Assembly: GCF_024701375.2 (NCBI RefSeq)
Contig: NZ_CP113910.1
Coordinates: 806,001-870,000, forward strand
Source: Streptomyces sp. KMM 9044
GTDB lineage: Bacteria; Actinomycetota; Actinomycetes; Streptomycetales; Streptomycetaceae
Direction of reading: 5' to 3'
DNA: 64,000 nucleotides
Shown piece by piece: positions 17,175 to 26,523 of the stretch. The notes below the pieces were generated by a model. That model searched no databases. It had not been told where the DNA came from and was given only the letters and a program-made list of their open reading frames with translations. Each line of letters begins with the position of its first letter. The first letter of the stretch is position 1. The translations under genes and the position numbers were made by a program.

Positions 17175-18000
17175 ACTGCTCCTCCACCGCGGCCGAGGCG
17201 ATCGTGGTGACCGCCTTGAAGGTGCGGATCCCGTCGTACATGGTTCCGCTGGTGTACGCCACTTTCCGCTCGCCGGTCCGGGCCACGCCCGGCACGACGG
17301 TGGCGGCCATGGCCAGATGCTCTGCGTCGAACTCCACCACGACGGTGAAGGGGCTCTTGGCCACCGGCTCGTGGCGCACCGCGAGCGCGGCGGCGTCCTT
17401 GGCCGCCGCGCGGATGTCGGAGGCCGTCCGGGCGGGCGTCCGGCACACGGCCGCGTACCGCGACACGTGGTCCTTGACCGCGACCTTCAGCGCCCCGGGC
17501 GCGTAGCCGAGTGCGTCCTCGCAGGCCACGTCGTCACCGGTCACCAGGACGACCGGCACTCCGTACTCGGCGACGACGGCCGCGTTGAGCAGGCCCTCGC
17601 TCGCCCGTTCGCCGTTCAGCCACACGCCGGTGACGGAGTTGGCGAGGAAGGTGTGGGCGAGGACGCCCTCCATGCCGGCGCCCGCGTGGTAGCCGACGAA
17701 CGCGATGCCGTCCACGTCTCCGTGCTGCACGCCTTCGACCATGGACAGGGACTTGTGCCTCCCGGTGAGCATCTCGGCCCGCTCGTCGAGCCGCTCCAGC
17801 AGGAGATTGCGCATGCTCCAGTGCGCCTCGTTGATCAGCACCTCGTCGGCACCGCCGTCGAAGAAACCGCGCACGGCGGCGTCGACATCGGAGGTGAACA
17901 TGGACCGGCAGCGCTCCCACTGAGGGGTGCCCGGCAGCACGTCGGCCGGCCAGGTGACACCGGTGGCGCCCTCCATGTCGGCGCTGATGAGGATCTTCAT
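17167..18000 (-). CDS. M55 family D-aminopeptidase (DppA-like)
   Basis: 277 residues. It begins MKILISADMEGATG, the M55 zinc site with Asp8 and Glu10. ADEVLINEAHWSMRNLL carries the next His, and the FVGYHAGAGMEGVLAHTF block is the conserved core. M55 enzymes hydrolyse short peptides that start with D-alanine, as found in peptidoglycan fragments. The frame runs on upstream to 18057 but those residues are not conserved in type. It precedes the M20, S9 and S66 genes, all on the minus strand with overlaps or short gaps. Confidence 0.9.
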   Translation of the reverse strand: MKILISADMEGATGVTWPADVLPGTPQWERCRSMFTSDVDAAVRGFFDGGADEVLINEAHWSMRNLLLERLDERAEMLTGRHKSLSMVEGVQHGDVDGIAFVGYHAGAGMEGVLAHTFLANSVTGVWLNGERASEGLLNAAVVAEYGVPVVLVTGDDVACEDALGYAPGALKVAVKDHVSRYAAVCRTPARTASDIRAAAKDAAALAVRHEPVAKSPFTVVVEFDAEHLAMAATVVPGVARTGERKVAYTSGTMYDGIRTFKAVTTIASAAVEEQYG

Positions 18001-18156
18001 GCGCCTCACGCTACGTCGTGCCGCCAAAGCTCTGCCAGACCTGTGGAAAACTCCCACCGGCCCGGACCAATGACGGTACAGAACGCACGGAACCGCCTCC
18101 CACCGGCCCTTGTGTCTCCAGCGCCTACGCCTGCATGCCCTGTGCCGCGCCCCGGG

Positions 18157-18882
18157 TCATCCGGCGCGCCCGGTCACATACCAGGCGGACGGCAGTTCGA
18201 TACGGGAGCCGTCGGGCGCGTACTCCGTCGTGGTGAGGGGCGCGGTGCCGCTCGCCAGCAGGGTCAGCCCGGCCGCGGCCAGGAACTCCGGCACAGCGTC
18301 GTCGGCCACCTTGACGGGGGCTATGCCGTGCCGGAAGACCGCCACCACCTTGGGCGGCGGCCCGGCGGGCGATGCCGTGAGGCTCTGCAGCAACGGCCCG
18401 GCTGCCTCGGAGGGCTCGACGAGGAACGCACGGCCGCGGTCGCCGATCAGGGTGGCGACGCCGTCCGCCAGGGACTGCCGGTCGTCGGCCTCGCACTGGT
18501 GCAGCACGCCCCGCACATAGACGTTGACGTCGCCGAGTTCCGCGTGCAGGTCCTGCGCCTCGCCCTTGCCCGCGGCGTCCAGTTGCCGGTAGGCGGCCCG
18601 GCCGGCCGCATCGGCACGCCGGGCGTGGTCCAGGGCGGCGGCGGACAGGTCGGCGCCGACGACATGCGGGAAGCGGTCCGCGAGGAAGCGGGTCTGGGTG
18701 CCGTTGCCGCAGCCCAGGTCGACCAGAGGCAGACCGGCATCGGGCAGATACGGTTCGAACAGGGCCAGGTGGCGGGCCACGGTCAGGGTGGGTTCCGCGT
18801 CCCAGAGCACTCTCCCCTGCCCGTCCGGCGCCTCGCGCCAGAAGCCCTCCCACGCCTCCCGGTACCGACTGGTCACGCTCAT
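18157..18882 (-). CDS. class I SAM-dependent methyltransferase
   Basis: 241 residues from ATG 18882, GGGGAG upstream. Motif I is PLVDLGCGNGTQTRFLAD, followed by GADLSAAALDHARR. It ends SAWYVTGRAG. The motif is complete. Substrate unknown; enzymes with this GCGNG motif act on small molecules. It is separated from the M55 gene by 156 bases, so co-transcription is uncertain. Confidence 0.8.
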   Translation of the reverse strand: MSVTSRYREAWEGFWREAPDGQGRVLWDAEPTLTVARHLALFEPYLPDAGLPLVDLGCGNGTQTRFLADRFPHVVGADLSAAALDHARRADAAGRAAYRQLDAAGKGEAQDLHAELGDVNVYVRGVLHQCEADDRQSLADGVATLIGDRGRAFLVEPSEAAGPLLQSLTASPAGPPPKVVAVFRHGIAPVKVADDAVPEFLAAAGLTLLASGTAPLTTTEYAPDGSRIELPSAWYVTGRAG

Positions 18883-19110
18883 GCCCAACTCCCCAGGGTG
18901 TGAAGCGAATCCGCCCGTGTGGCGGGCCAGTACGGTGTATCGCGCGCCGGGGCGCCCCGACAAGGACACGGCGCGTTCTTTCACGCCTCGTTCGCCTCGG
19001 GTGAGCCCCGTTCGTCTCGAGTGCGCCCTTGTTCGCGTCGCATGGACCCGCTCGCGTCGGGTGAGCGGTGAGGCCGGAAAGTCGAGGTGCGAGACGGGGA
19101 GTGTGCCGGA

Positions 19111-21624
19111 TCAACGGCGTGGCAGCGTCAGTTCGAACCAGACGCTCTTGCCGGACCCGGTCCGGCTGGTGCCCCACTCCCGTGCGAGCCTGCTGACCAC
19201 CCGCAGCCCGCGGCCGGCCTCGTCCGTCGGTCCGGCGCTGAGGAGGGTGGGCAGTTCGTGGTCGTCGTCCTCGACCTCGCACAGCAGGGTGTCGCCGCGG
19301 ACCAGGCGCAGCGCCACGGGCCGGGCGTGGGCATGCCGCACGGCGTTGGTGACAAGTTCACCGACCATCAGTTCGGCGTTGTCGGCCTGCTTCGCCAGGC
19401 CCCACTCGTGGAGTTGTTCACGGACCATGGCGCGGGCCCGGGGGACCTCCGACGGGTCGGGGACGAGCCGCCACTCGGCTACGTGGCCCTGCTCGATGCC
19501 GCTCAGGCGTACCATCAGCAGGGCCACGTCGTCCTTGCGGCCGCCGCCCCCCGCTTCTGAAAATGTCGCAGCGAGGGCGCGGATGATGGTGTCGCAGGCG
19601 TCGTCCATGGACGCGGCCGGGTGGGCCGCCGACTCGCACAGGGCGGCGAGGCCGACACCGATGTCCTCGCCGCGCATCTCGACCAGTCCGTCGGTGCACA
19701 TCACCAGCCGGTCCCCCGGCTCCACCCGCACGCGCACGGACTCGAACGGCACGCCGCCGACGCCGATCGGGGCGCCGGTGGGCAGGTCCAGCAGTTCGCT
19801 GCGGCCGTCCGCCGCACGGACCAGGACGGGCGGGATGTGGCCGGCGTTGGCGAGGCGGAGTTCGCTCGCGATGGGGTCGTAGACGGCGTACAGGCAGGTC
19901 GCCAGGTGGGTGTCGCCGAGTCGCTGGGCGAGGTCGTCGAGGTTGCGCAGCAACTGCGCGGGAGGCAGGTCGAGCCCCGCCATGGTCTGCACTGCGGTAC
20001 GTAACTGCCCCATCATAGCGGCGGAGTTGAGGCCGTGGCCCATGACGTCGCCGACGACGAAGGCGGTTCGGGCGCCGGGCAGTTTCACCGAGTCGAACCA
20101 GTCGCCGCCGACCCGGCCGAGCAGCGTGCCCGGCAGATAGCGGGTGGCGATGTCGCAGCCCGCCATGCGCGGCGGGATGCGCGGGAGCATGCTGTCCTGG
20201 AGCGTCTCGGCGACGTTCTCCTGATAGGTGTACATGCGCGCGTTGTCGAGCACCAGGCCCGCGCGGGCGGCGAGTTCGGCGCCGGTGACGCGGTCCATGT
20301 CGTTGAAGGCCTGCCGGCTCGGGTGGCGCAGCAGAATCATGAAGCCGAGGACCACCTGACGCGCCTTCAGCGGCACGACGAGCATCGAACGGCCGGTGAT
20401 CAGCGGGCGGATGTCACGCTTTTCGAACTGCGAGGCGACGGCATGCCCCATCTGTTCGCTGATGCGCGGCACGAGCACGGGCTCACCGGTGGTCATGCAC
20501 CGGAAGAACGGGGTGTGGGCCGGGAAGGGCATGGCCTCGCCGACGGGCACGACGTCGTCCCAGCGGCCGGGCTCGTCGGTGTGCTCGAGGGCGACCCGGT
20601 GCCACATGGTGGTGGTGTCGGGCACACCCGCGTCGAAGCCCTCACCGGCGACGACCTGTTCGCGCAGATAGGTGCCGGCGACGTCGGTGAAGCGGGGTAC
20701 GACGGCCTTGCCGACCTCGACGACGGTGCGGGAGAGGTCCAGGGAGGTGCCGATCCGGGAGCTGACCTCGTTGAGGAACTCCAGGTGCTCGCGGACGGCT
20801 GCGTACTCGAGGTCCTCGGCCTCGTCGCGCAGGTCGTCGGGCACGGGTTCGCCGGCCGCGCGGGCGCGGGCGGCCCGTTCCCGGCGCGCCTCGCGCCCGG
20901 CACGGCGGGGCACACCCCAGTCGGGGGTGACGGGAACCTGCTCGCTCTGGCTGAACTCCATTATGGGATAACCCAGTTCAAGAATCTGGGCGACGATGCG
21001 GGCACTCTCCCCGACGCTCATGCTGGGCAGGATCTCGGGGAGCCGGCGGGCCAGGTCCGCTGAGCCGGGGAAGTCGGTGTGCAGGGCGAATCCGGGGGCG
21101 ACCCGCTCGAACGCCTCTGCCCCGTCGCCCTGCAGCGCGTCCGCGTCGGCGGCGAGCACCAGCAGCCGCTCGCTGCCGGGACCGACCAGCGGGTAGGCCC
21201 ACCACAGCACGTCGACGCGGTCGGCCCCGGGCTCGGCGGCGGACTCGGGGGCAGGGGCGGTGAGGCGGGCACGGCCCGCGGCCGGATAGGAAAGGCCCCG
21301 GTCGAGGAAGGATTCGAGACCGGGGCCGAGACCGTCGTGGTCCGCGTACGACGTGTACGCGCCGTGCCACCCGGCTCCCCGTTCCCCCTCGTCCTCGGGG
21401 AGGGCGCCGGAGACCGGCAGCAGATCGACGGCCGGCCGGCCGAGGGCGTCCTCCTTCGGGAGCCCGAACAGGCGCCGCGCGCCCGTACTCCAGTGCGAGA
21501 CCAGCCCGACGCGGTCCACGACGACGACAGCCAGCGGGATCCGGCCGGCACCGAAGCCCCCGGCCGCCGTGCCGTCCTCGGCTCCATGGCCGGCCGGCGC
21601 GTCCCGCTTGGTGCCATGGTCCAT
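19111..21624 (-). CDS. PAS-GAF-SpoIIE phosphatase with C-terminal HATPase anti-sigma kinase domain
   Basis: 837 residues from ATG 21624. Residues about 28-150 form a PAS-like sensor (LAVVVVDRVGLVSHWSTGAR), about 290-460 a GAF domain, and about 485-690 a PP2C/SpoIIE phosphatase with metal-binding Asp in GRVGGDWFD (508) and VVGDVMGHG (526), plus TDGLVE. The last 120 residues are a GHKL-type ATPase (ELMVGELVTNAVRHAHARP, GRGLRVV). In Streptomyces such proteins balance phosphorylation of anti-anti-sigma factors through both opposing activities in one chain. There is no membrane helix. The signal sensed by the PAS domain is unknown. Confidence 0.9.
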   Translation of the reverse strand: MDHGTKRDAPAGHGAEDGTAAGGFGAGRIPLAVVVVDRVGLVSHWSTGARRLFGLPKEDALGRPAVDLLPVSGALPEDEGERGAGWHGAYTSYADHDGLGPGLESFLDRGLSYPAAGRARLTAPAPESAAEPGADRVDVLWWAYPLVGPGSERLLVLAADADALQGDGAEAFERVAPGFALHTDFPGSADLARRLPEILPSMSVGESARIVAQILELGYPIMEFSQSEQVPVTPDWGVPRRAGREARRERAARARAAGEPVPDDLRDEAEDLEYAAVREHLEFLNEVSSRIGTSLDLSRTVVEVGKAVVPRFTDVAGTYLREQVVAGEGFDAGVPDTTTMWHRVALEHTDEPGRWDDVVPVGEAMPFPAHTPFFRCMTTGEPVLVPRISEQMGHAVASQFEKRDIRPLITGRSMLVVPLKARQVVLGFMILLRHPSRQAFNDMDRVTGAELAARAGLVLDNARMYTYQENVAETLQDSMLPRIPPRMAGCDIATRYLPGTLLGRVGGDWFDSVKLPGARTAFVVGDVMGHGLNSAAMMGQLRTAVQTMAGLDLPPAQLLRNLDDLAQRLGDTHLATCLYAVYDPIASELRLANAGHIPPVLVRAADGRSELLDLPTGAPIGVGGVPFESVRVRVEPGDRLVMCTDGLVEMRGEDIGVGLAALCESAAHPAASMDDACDTIIRALAATFSEAGGGGRKDDVALLMVRLSGIEQGHVAEWRLVPDPSEVPRARAMVREQLHEWGLAKQADNAELMVGELVTNAVRHAHARPVALRLVRGDTLLCEVEDDDHELPTLLSAGPTDEAGRGLRVVSRLAREWGTSRTGSGKSVWFELTLPRR

Positions 21625-21801
21625 GGCCCAGACCCTCTCTCCCCACGGATCCCAAGATCTGTACCGCTCCACCACCGTACGGGCACGGCTTGTCGCGATG
21701 GGTGGCAATACGTGAATTGACCGCCGATGTTCGCACCGGAGTGCGCTCCACCGCACGGATGTCCGTTCCGGATTCCCCCCACCTCGCGTGACCCACGCCG
21801 T

Positions 21802-21839
21802 GAGGGGGCCGGCCGCCTCACGGCACCGCCGGCCCCCTC
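21802..21839 (-). terminator. hairpin downstream of the SRPBCC gene
   Basis: A perfect 12-bp stem (GAGGGGGCCGGC with its complement) and a 14-base loop, starting 17 bases past the stop of the SRPBCC gene. No U-tract, as is common in this genus. Confidence 0.55.
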
Positions 21840-21855
21840 CCCTCACCGCACCGCC

Positions 21856-22299
21856 CTACTTCTCGACCTCGACGGCGAGCCTGGCCAGCAGCGCGTCGTG
21901 GATGCGGGCGAGCCCCTTGGGGGCGAAAGTCTTCTCGAAGAAGCCGCCGATGCCCCCCGCGCCGGTCCAGGTGGTGGTCACGACGACCCGGGACCTCCCC
22001 TCCCCGGCCGGGGTGACGCGCCAGGTGGTGACCATGGACGAGTTGCGGTCCTTCTCGACCAGTTCGCCGTCGCTCGGCTCGGTGACCTCCAGGAGGCAGT
22101 CACGGACGCGCTTGCTGGTGGCCTGGAGCTTCCAGTGGACGAGGCTGCCCTCGCCGTCGCCGCCCTCGCGGACCTCGTACTCGCTGTACTGCTCGGGCAT
22201 CAGCTTCGCGCGCGTGCCGCTGTAGTCGGCGAGGGCGTCGAACACCGTCTCCGCGTCCGCCGCGACGATCCGCTCCGTAGTGGCCTCGACCTGCGCCAT
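21856..22299 (-). CDS. SRPBCC family protein
   Basis: 147 residues from ATG 22299, with GGAGGAAAGCG upstream. It begins MAQVEATTERIVAADAETVF and shows the start/Bet v 1-like alternation of beta-strands and the C-terminal helix (TFAPKGLARIHDALLARLAV). SRPBCC proteins bind hydrophobic ligands in a deep cavity. Ligand unknown. It is the last intact core gene before the island. Confidence 0.85.
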   Translation of the reverse strand: MAQVEATTERIVAADAETVFDALADYSGTRAKLMPEQYSEYEVREGGDGEGSLVHWKLQATSKRVRDCLLEVTEPSDGELVEKDRNSSMVTTWRVTPAGEGRSRVVVTTTWTGAGGIGGFFEKTFAPKGLARIHDALLARLAVEVEK

Positions 22300-22471
22300 C
22301 GCTTTCCTCCAGGACATGGGTTCTCGGGGGGCGGGGCAAGCCAACCACCCCCTCGCCCGGCCCCCCAAATCGGGGGTCCGGAAGTGATCGGGAGTGCGAC
22401 CGAAACTGCCGTTCGCACAACCAAGGGAATATTTGTTCTATTGTGTGGACCAGTGCTACCGAGGAGGCGTC

Positions 22472-22686
22472 ATGCGCGGGGAGAACCTCAACCCGGACTC
22501 CGGACACAGCCGCGCTGTTCGGCGCGGAGGCGGTGACCACCCGCACCTTCGACACGCCGGAGTTCGCCGGAATCACCTTCCACGAGATCCGGGCCCGCCC
22601 GGTCCTCAACCGGGCGCCCGGGGCCCCGCACGCCCTTCGAGTGGACCGTGAGCCCCTACCGGGGATGCACACACGCGTGCGTGTAC
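22472..22686 (+). pseudogene. radical SAM protein (Rv2578c type), N-terminal half, interrupted and frameshifted
   Basis: ATG 22472 (GAGGAGG upstream) opens MRGENLNPDS; after a one-base shift near 22495 the frame reads TAALFGAEAVTTRTFDTPEF and then AGITFHEIRARPVLNRAPGA, and after a second shift near 22625 it reads PFEWTVSPYRGCTHACVY. This is the N-terminus of Rv2578c-like radical SAM proteins up to the second cysteine of the Cx3Cx2C cluster. The reading then leaves the gene at GTGTAC and reaches a stop. The missing continuation (CFARKTHSYPDLDTG) is at 40787, 18.1 kb away. The gene is non-functional here. Confidence 0.85.
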
Positions 22687-23427
22687 GTCACTTCATGACC
22701 CTATTGAGCCCGGGAGGGCCGATGCTCAGCACTCCGAACGCGGACAAGGCCTGGAAAGGCATGACGAGGTCATTCCCGACCCCGGAGGCGCCAGGCCAGC
22801 ATGCCGCCCCGAGCAAGGCGGAGAGGACGGCTTACGCCGTGCTGCTGCATGGACCGGCAGCGCGCTCAGGCGGCACCGACGCGAGTCAGTGGCTGCTGCT
22901 GCGCGACCGCACAGCGAAGCGCCCGTGACCGACGCAGCAGCAGCCACACCTCGAGGAACGCGCCAGTCGCCCAGGACACCTCCGCACGCGACGTGCCGGC
23001 CGAATGAAGCCTGTGATCCGGCCGTCGTCGGACCGCCCAACGAGCCGAACGCCACGTCACCCCTCGTCTCCGAGGTAGAGCCGGGCGATCGTCACGGCGC
23101 TGGTTCCACGTGGACACCGCCGCGCTGAAGTTCCCCGCGAACTGGACAGCGGGTGTTTACGCTGCCGGGACGAGGTTCCGCCTGAGCAGGGATCTCGTTT
23201 CGAGCGGGGCGACGTACCCGTTTCCTCCGGGATCATCCGTCCCGGTATGAAGCTGCCCGGCCGGCAGGGGAACCTCAAAGACGGCCTCCGCCTCGGCGAC
23301 GGCAGGTCCGCCCTCGCGGGCGACGGCCCCCGGGGTCAGCCCTGCGGGGCCCGGTTTCGCCAGCAGTGGGCGCGTCGGCCCTGCGCGGAATCGAGTCTTC
23401 TCTCGACCCCTGGGCGGTTACGCGGGG
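22687..23427. other. non-coding left edge of the island
   Basis: I see no gene. Frames are short and low in typical coding bias. It holds a 15-bp inverted repeat at 22889-22947 (listed separately). A minus-strand frame ending VTIARLYLGDEG at 23057 may be the tail of a lost gene. Confidence 0.5.
22889..22947. repeat. 15-bp inverted repeat with 29-base loop
   Basis: GTGGCTGCTGCTGCG at 22889-22903 and its exact complement at 22933-22947. It lies in the non-coding left edge of the island, 200 bp from the junction. It could be an element end or a stable RNA hairpin. Confidence 0.7.
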
Positions 23428-23456
23428 TTGACGCTCCCCTACCCGTCCAGTACATC
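23428..23456 (+). promoter_or_regulatory. sigma70-type promoter of the secreted DUF1593 protein
   Basis: TTGACG at 23428-23433, a 17-base spacer, TACATC at 23451-23456. The predicted start is near 23463, giving a leader of about 218 bases. Confidence 0.5.
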
Positions 23457-23484
23457 TGATTCAGGAGTGCACATTTAAGCGATT

Positions 23485-23500
23485 CTGAATATTCATTCAG
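23485..23500. promoter_or_regulatory. putative regulator operator, CTGAAT-N4-ATTCAG
   Basis: A perfect 6-bp-arm palindrome (CTGAATATTCATTCAG), about 22 bases downstream of the predicted transcript start. The same motif lies at 36790-36805 beside the transketolase promoter. The likely binder is the island's SorC protein. Confidence 0.5.
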
Positions 23501-23680
23501 CCCGTGACGGTCGGCGTAGCCGGCCGAGGCTCTCGGGTGTGGCCCGTGATGAGGGGTTCCATCTCCGGGGTTCGCGGTGGCGGGTGGCGGGGCGGTGTCG
23601 GTCGGCCGCGCGCGGATCTTCACGTCGGGCGTGCCCTTCGGAGTACACGTAAACGCGACACAAGGGAAAGGAGTGAGTGT

Positions 23681-26140
23681 ATGTCCAGAACGATGCATGA
23701 GCGCTTGCTGGCCTTATGCGCCGGCTTGCTCGCAACGGTGCTGCTCCTGTCGTTGGGCGCCCCGTCGGCGTCCGCTGCGGGCAGCGACGGCTGGGCTCGG
23801 ATCGAGGCGGAGGGCCACGACAGTTCCGGTGGTTCGCTCCAGGTGTGCGGCGGGGCCCTGTGTCACGTCAAGGCCAATGCCTGGGTGCAGTACGACAGTG
23901 TGGACCTGCACGCGGCCACGGACGAGGTCCGGTTGAGCGTCGCCAACGGCGGCGGCGACACGGAGATCCAGGTGTGGGTGGGCGGGGCGAACGTCGGCAC
24001 TCTGACCGTGGGCAACACGGGGGGCTACAACGCCTACCAGACCAAGTCGCTGACGCTGCCGAAGCAGAGCGGTGTCAAAGATGTGAGGCTGGTCTTCGTC
24101 GGCGGCAACGTGAACGTCGACTGGCTGCAGTTCGCCGGGACGCTTTCGCCTCCGCCGGGAGGGGCGGTGTGGGCGGTGAACCCGGGTGGCGGTGCGTTCA
24201 CCGGCTCGGACGGAACCGCTTACGCCGCGGACACCGGCTTCTCGGGTGGATCGACGTACTCCAAGGACGTCGCGATCGCCGGGACCACTGACGACACGCT
24301 GTTCCAGAGTGAACGCTACGGCGATTTCACGTACGCGGCCCCGGTCGACAACGGGCACTACGCGGTGACGCTCTACTTCGCCGAGGTGTACCACACCGCG
24401 GCCGGGGCGAGGAGCTTCGACGTGCTGATGGAGGGCGAGGAGCAGATCAGTGACCTCGACATCTACGCCGAGGCCGGATCCAATACCGCGTACGCGACCC
24501 GGACCGACGTCACGGTCGGCGACGGGACCCTCAACCTGCAGTTCGTGTCCAACGTCGAGAACGCCAAGGTCAATGCGATCAAGGTGACCCCGGTGGAGAA
24601 CCCCGGCGATCCGGTTGCCTCCTTCACCGTGACGCCGAGGAACCCGAAACCCGGTGACACGGTCACCGTCGACGCGTCGGCCTCCTTCGACCCGGACGGC
24701 ACGATCACCAGCCACCACATCGACTTCGGCGACGGCACCACCGCTACCGGCAAGGTCGCCACCCATGAGTACGACGCCGAGGGCACCTACACCGTCGCGG
24801 TCACCGTCACCGACGACAGCGACCGTACCAACACCCTGGCCAGGACAGTCACCGTACGGACGGCCGCAGCCACGGCCAAGCCGCGGGTGATCAACATGAC
24901 CGACCTCGGCGCCGACCCCGACGACCTGCAGTCCCTGGTCCGCATGCTGGTGACCTCCAATGAGGTCGATCTCGAGGGTCTGATCGGGACGACCAGTTGC
25001 TGGAAGCCCACCCAGAGCGCAAGCAACATGGCCAACTTGCTGAACCCCAGGCTCAACGCGTACGGCCAAGTGCTCAGCAATCTCCAGAAGCACGCGGAGG
25101 GTTACCCGAGCCTCGCGTACCTGCAGTCCGTCTCGAAGCTCGGTCAGGCCGGCTACGGCATGGCCGACGTGGGTGCCGGCAAGGACAGCGCCGGTTCGGC
25201 ACTGATCATTGCGGCGGTGGACAGGGATGATCCGCGCCCGGTCTGGGTCAACGTCTGGGGCGGCGGCAACACGCTGGCGCAGGCACTGTGGAAGGTGAAG
25301 AACACGCGGTCCCCCGCCGAGGTGGACCGGTTCGTGAGCAAGCTGCGGGTGTACGACATCCTGGGCCAGGACGACGCCGGCGCGTGGATGACGAAGAACT
25401 TCCCTGATCTGCTCTACATCCGTGCGAAGGACATGGTCTACAGCTGGCAGCCCTCCGACAGCTGGCTGGATTCGAACGTCCAGAACCACGGCCCGCTGGG
25501 CGCCCAGTACCCCGACCGGAAATACGCGACCGAAGGGGACACCCCGGCTTTCCTGTACCAGATGCCCAACGGCCTCACCGACACCGAACATGTGGACTGG
25601 GGCAGTTGGGGCGGCCGTCTCGACCCCGGGGAAAAGGCCGGTGTGCGAGGCATGTCATGCAGTGGCAGGCTCGGCAATGAGCCGTCCTTCGACCCCTACC
25701 GCATGTACAGCGACGCCTCGGAGGGCGGCAGTTCGATAAACCGCTGGAGCTCCGGCATTCACAACGACTTCGCCGCCCGGATGGACTGGGCCACCTCCGG
25801 AAGCTATTCCGGTGCGAATCACCACCCGGTCGCCGTGGTCGAAGGTGACACGACCAAGGAGGTCCTGGAGATCTCCGCCATGGCCGGCTCCCGGGTCAGT
25901 CTCAGCGCGGCCGGTTCGAGCGATCCCGATCGTAATGCGCTGGCGTACTCGTGGAGTTTCTACGATGAGCCCAGCTCGCACAATGGCGCTGTCACCATCG
26001 AGAACAGCACGTCCGCGGCTCCGACGGTGCACGTCCCCTCCAATGCCGGCGGCAAGACCCTCCACATAGTCCTGACACTGCGCGACAACGGATCCCCCAA
26101 CCTCTATTCCTACCGTCGCGTGGTCATCAACGTGAACTGA
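23681..26140 (+). CDS. secreted CBM/malectin/PKD protein with DUF1593 (Sde0182-like) domain
   Basis: 819 residues from ATG 23681 with GGAAAGGAG upstream. It has a signal peptide (ERLLALCAGLLATVLLLSLG, then APSASA), a CBM6-like domain (ARIEAEGHDSSGGSL), a malectin-like domain (VWAVNPGGGAFTGSDGTAYA), a PKD domain (PVASFTVTPRNPKPGD, DFGDGTT) and a large DUF1593 region (RVINMTDLGADPDDLQSLVR), related to nucleoside hydrolases, as in the cellulose-binding protein Sde0182. The C-terminus is a second PKD-like fold (AGSSDPDRNALAYSWSFYDE). It probably binds and perhaps cleaves a plant polysaccharide outside the cell. The last codons are inside a 126-bp tandem duplication. Confidence 0.85.
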   Translation: MSRTMHERLLALCAGLLATVLLLSLGAPSASAAGSDGWARIEAEGHDSSGGSLQVCGGALCHVKANAWVQYDSVDLHAATDEVRLSVANGGGDTEIQVWVGGANVGTLTVGNTGGYNAYQTKSLTLPKQSGVKDVRLVFVGGNVNVDWLQFAGTLSPPPGGAVWAVNPGGGAFTGSDGTAYAADTGFSGGSTYSKDVAIAGTTDDTLFQSERYGDFTYAAPVDNGHYAVTLYFAEVYHTAAGARSFDVLMEGEEQISDLDIYAEAGSNTAYATRTDVTVGDGTLNLQFVSNVENAKVNAIKVTPVENPGDPVASFTVTPRNPKPGDTVTVDASASFDPDGTITSHHIDFGDGTTATGKVATHEYDAEGTYTVAVTVTDDSDRTNTLARTVTVRTAAATAKPRVINMTDLGADPDDLQSLVRMLVTSNEVDLEGLIGTTSCWKPTQSASNMANLLNPRLNAYGQVLSNLQKHAEGYPSLAYLQSVSKLGQAGYGMADVGAGKDSAGSALIIAAVDRDDPRPVWVNVWGGGNTLAQALWKVKNTRSPAEVDRFVSKLRVYDILGQDDAGAWMTKNFPDLLYIRAKDMVYSWQPSDSWLDSNVQNHGPLGAQYPDRKYATEGDTPAFLYQMPNGLTDTEHVDWGSWGGRLDPGEKAGVRGMSCSGRLGNEPSFDPYRMYSDASEGGSSINRWSSGIHNDFAARMDWATSGSYSGANHHPVAVVEGDTTKEVLEISAMAGSRVSLSAAGSSDPDRNALAYSWSFYDEPSSHNGAVTIENSTSAAPTVHVPSNAGGKTLHIVLTLRDNGSPNLYSYRRVVINVN

Positions 26141-26189
26141 CACCGATCGCGGTGTGATCACGATGTGCCGGCAGCGTTGCGGCACACCC

Positions 26190-26228
26190 CTGGAGGCGCT
26201 GTCCTGAGGCAGCGCCTCCAGGCGTTTT
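26190..26228 (+). terminator. rho-independent terminator (copy 1)
   Basis: 12-bp perfect stem CTGGAGGCGCTG, loop TCCTGAGG, complement, then GCGTTTT. It ends the transcript of the secreted protein. Confidence 0.85.
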
Positions 26229-26315
26229 CACCTGCCTACCGTCGCGTGGTCATCAACGTGAACTGACACCGATCGCGGTGTGATCACGATGTGCCGGCAG
26301 CGTTGCGGCACACCC

Positions 26316-26354
26316 CTGGAGGCGCTGTCCTGAGGCAGCGCCTCCAGGCGTTTT
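26316..26354 (+). terminator. rho-independent terminator (copy 2)
   Basis: Identical to the first hairpin 126 bases earlier because of the duplication. Confidence 0.85.
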
Positions 26355-26488
26355 CACCTGCCGGAAGCAAGGGGTTCCCACGGTGGGGACACCGTGGGAA
26401 TCTGCATCCGGGAGGTACCGGTCCGGCTTCGCCGCACCACACGGCGTGCTGATGCAGACCGGCCGCACAGGTTCCGCTGCCGGAGTGA

Positions 26489-26517
26489 TTGACACCTCTG
26501 TCACCCCCACTTAACAT
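26489..26517 (+). promoter_or_regulatory. promoter of the isomerase/ABC operon, with palindrome over the -35
   Basis: TTGACA at 26489-26494, 17-base spacer, TAACAT at 26512-26517, six bases before ATG 26524, so the mRNA is probably leaderless. TGACA-CCTC-TGTCA (26490-26503) is a perfect palindrome overlapping the -35 and could be an operator. Confidence 0.65.
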
Positions 26518-26523
26518 CGCCGC

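Larger units (their letters stand above)
26111..26362. repeat. perfect 126-bp tandem duplication
   Basis: Copies 26111-26236 and 26237-26362 are identical. Each contains the last ten codons and stop of the secreted protein and a terminator hairpin. Only the first copy is joined to the open reading frame. Confidence 0.97.

Noticed and set aside
22443..22928. 161-codon continuous frame across the left island junction
   Set aside because: It reads from the frameshifted radical SAM remnant into non-coding DNA; not a true gene.
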